From IMG/VR virus record IMGVR_UViG_3300023178_002130, positions 1 through 44,924 of that record: a stretch of DNA of 44,924 bases, one strand, 5' to 3'. Each line of letters begins with the position of its first letter. The first letter of the stretch is position 1. Shown here one piece after another: positions 43,920-44,924 of the stretch. Position numbers and translations under genes: made by a program. The notes below the pieces were generated by a model. It did not search any database. It was given only the letters and a program-made list of their open reading frames with translations, and was not told where the DNA came from. This DNA is from a virus.

Positions 43920-44924
43920 TTAGATAACAAAGGTTAGTAATCCTGCTGTTCCACATAACATGAATGCCCAAGATCCTAATGCTTTGTAATATACCCTATA
44001 GGGTGTTCCGAAATATCGATTACCTATCATTACGCACTTGTGCGTAGGCGATAGCAAATACCCTGCGTAGTCTATAGCAAAAAACCATAAGAAATATTCC
44101 ATTCCAAACAGTTGTGCTAGTAGAACAGCGAAAGCAATAAACTTTCCGCTACTACCCATTAAGAAACTTGCCGCAAAACCAATAGCAGAAATACTCAACA
44201 TACCAATTAAGGTTGTTGGATCAAACGCACTGTCTGTAATTAGTGCCTTAAACTCTGCTTCGTTGGCTTTAAAATAGTTGCCTAGTACAATTACAACACC
44301 TACAACAATAAGTACTTCCCAATTAATGTAACTGAGAATTTTCTTATAATTCCAAGTTGTTGTAATTAACATATAGTACAATGCTAATAATCCAAAACTC
44401 AAGTAATAGTTGTTGAATGCAATATAACTTGCAATAGCAACAATCATAGGAAACACATTACGTGTAACCGCACTCATTTTGAACTTGGTTGGTGTAATTA
44501 CTACATCATCTTCGTGTACCTGTGTCCAGATATACCAACCTATGAATAGTAATGACACAGCAAGTAGAGGCCATATCATAGCCATCCATGCACTAAATGT
44601 CAAACCAAATGCCGCAATAGGTAGGATAACTGTTTTCTCTAGCGGAGACCATAGATAATAATGGTGTGTTGCTAGATAGTCAACTATTCCCATCTTTTGG
44701 CGTCCTGGACCATCTTTAGGCGCAACAGTATCTAGCAAACCTGCTGACACTGTAACACGACCTGAGATAGGTAACACGCCGCCAATTGCGGAAAGGATAA
44801 CTAGGACGAATCTATTTGAGCGGAAGACATTTCTTACGTAGGCAAAAACAGGGGCAAAGAGTTGATGCTCTTTTGCTAGTCCCGCACTGATCATAACGAA
44901 GACAATCATCCATAGGTAGCCTAA
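43920..44924 (-). CDS. Integral membrane permease, DUF401/ion-transporter-like (5' part cut by window edge)
   Basis: At least 330 residues, with no stop up to the right edge, so the N-terminus is missing (in-frame LGYLW precedes the first internal ATG). About nine hydrophobic spans. GGVLPISGRVTVSAGLLDTV and ASFLMGSSGKFIAFAVL look like the paired re-entrant motifs of ion-transporter-superfamily permeases, and YLLSPTHKCVMIGNRYFG resembles the SPxHxC motif of the DUF401 family. Substrate unknown. The downstream barrel protein follows after 14 bases, suggesting an inner- and outer-membrane transport pair. Confidence 0.75.
   Translation of the reverse strand, partial: LGYLWMIVFVMISAGLAKEHQLFAPVFAYVRNVFRSNRFVLVILSAIGGVLPISGRVTVSAGLLDTVAPKDGPGRQKMGIVDYLATHHYYLWSPLEKTVILPIAAFGLTFSAWMAMIWPLLAVSLLFIGWYIWTQVHEDDVVITPTKFKMSAVTRNVFPMIVAIASYIAFNNYYLSFGLLALYYMLITTTWNYKKILSYINWEVLIVVGVVIVLGNYFKANEAEFKALITDSAFDPTTLIGMLSISAIGFAASFLMGSSGKFIAFAVLLAQLFGMEYFLWFFAIDYAGYLLSPTHKCVMIGNRYFGTPYRVYYKALGSWAFMLCGTAGLLTFVI

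Noticed and set aside
1-44924. CRISPR array, insertion sequence, integrase, att site or replication origin.
   Set aside because: No regularly spaced direct repeats, transposase or recombinase motifs were seen, and I could not identify an origin by eye.

Overview
This is almost certainly a piece of an uncultured marine, T4-like tailed phage (myovirus type) that infects a Gram-negative bacterium. The DNA is AT-rich and genes are packed tightly, with ATGA or TAATG overlaps. Nearly all genes are on the minus strand, with four short plus-strand islands. Structural genes (a very large beta-helix tail fibre/spike protein and a second fibre-like protein) lie beside replication, repair and host-metabolism genes typical of marine T4-like phages: UV-damage endonuclease, DNA ligase, Hsp20, an IscA/HesB protein, 2OG-Fe(II) oxygenases, ClpP, ClpS, seven tRNAs, heme oxygenase and a bilin reductase. 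A Gram-negative host is implied by a CsgG-type lipoprotein, CsgF, curlin-like proteins and an outer-membrane barrel with signal peptides. A SAR11-like or other marine proteobacterial host is plausible but not shown by the sequence.

Layout. 1-5.6 kb: tail protein (runs off the left edge), IscA-like protein and several small proteins. 5.6-13.8 kb: 2OG oxygenase, UvsE, phosphomannomutase-like HAD, glycosyltransferases, QueD-like protein, fibre protein, deaminase. 13.8-17.7 kb: DNA ligase, SWIM protein, SpoT/MESH1-like HD hydrolase, 2OG oxygenase and six tRNAs. 17.7-23.8 kb: a long run of small early-type genes with ClpP and a TilS-like PP-loop enzyme. 23.8-28.8 kb: an operon of SprT-like zincin, SF2 helicase and two methyltransferase-fold proteins. 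28.8-32.4 kb: IF-1, an AbrB-like protein, tRNA-Arg, two 2OG oxygenases and a peroxiredoxin. 32.4-33.6 kb: a plus-strand cassette of five small proteins, three of them membrane proteins. 33.6-40.1 kb: a CHASE2-nucleotide cyclase, tiny membrane peptides and a curli-like locus (CsgF, CsgG, curlin, FecR, curlin). 40.1-44.9 kb: a nuclease-like protein, bilin reductase, heme oxygenase, ClpS, Hsp20, an outer-membrane barrel and a partial permease.

Two promoter classes can be read directly. The first is a near-perfect sigma-70 type, mostly GGTTGACA-N16/17-TATAAT, in front of metabolic genes, tRNAs and the helicase/methyltransferase operon. The second is a T4-late-like (T/G/C/A)ATAAATA(C) box immediately upstream of structural genes, the curli locus, the cyclase and several small genes. 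If this reading is right, the curli and cyclase module is expressed late, together with the virion proteins. At least eight genes are under 60 codons and would be missed by ordinary length cut-offs. No stretch over 300 bases lacks a gene. No CRISPR array, insertion sequence, integrase or clear origin was seen.
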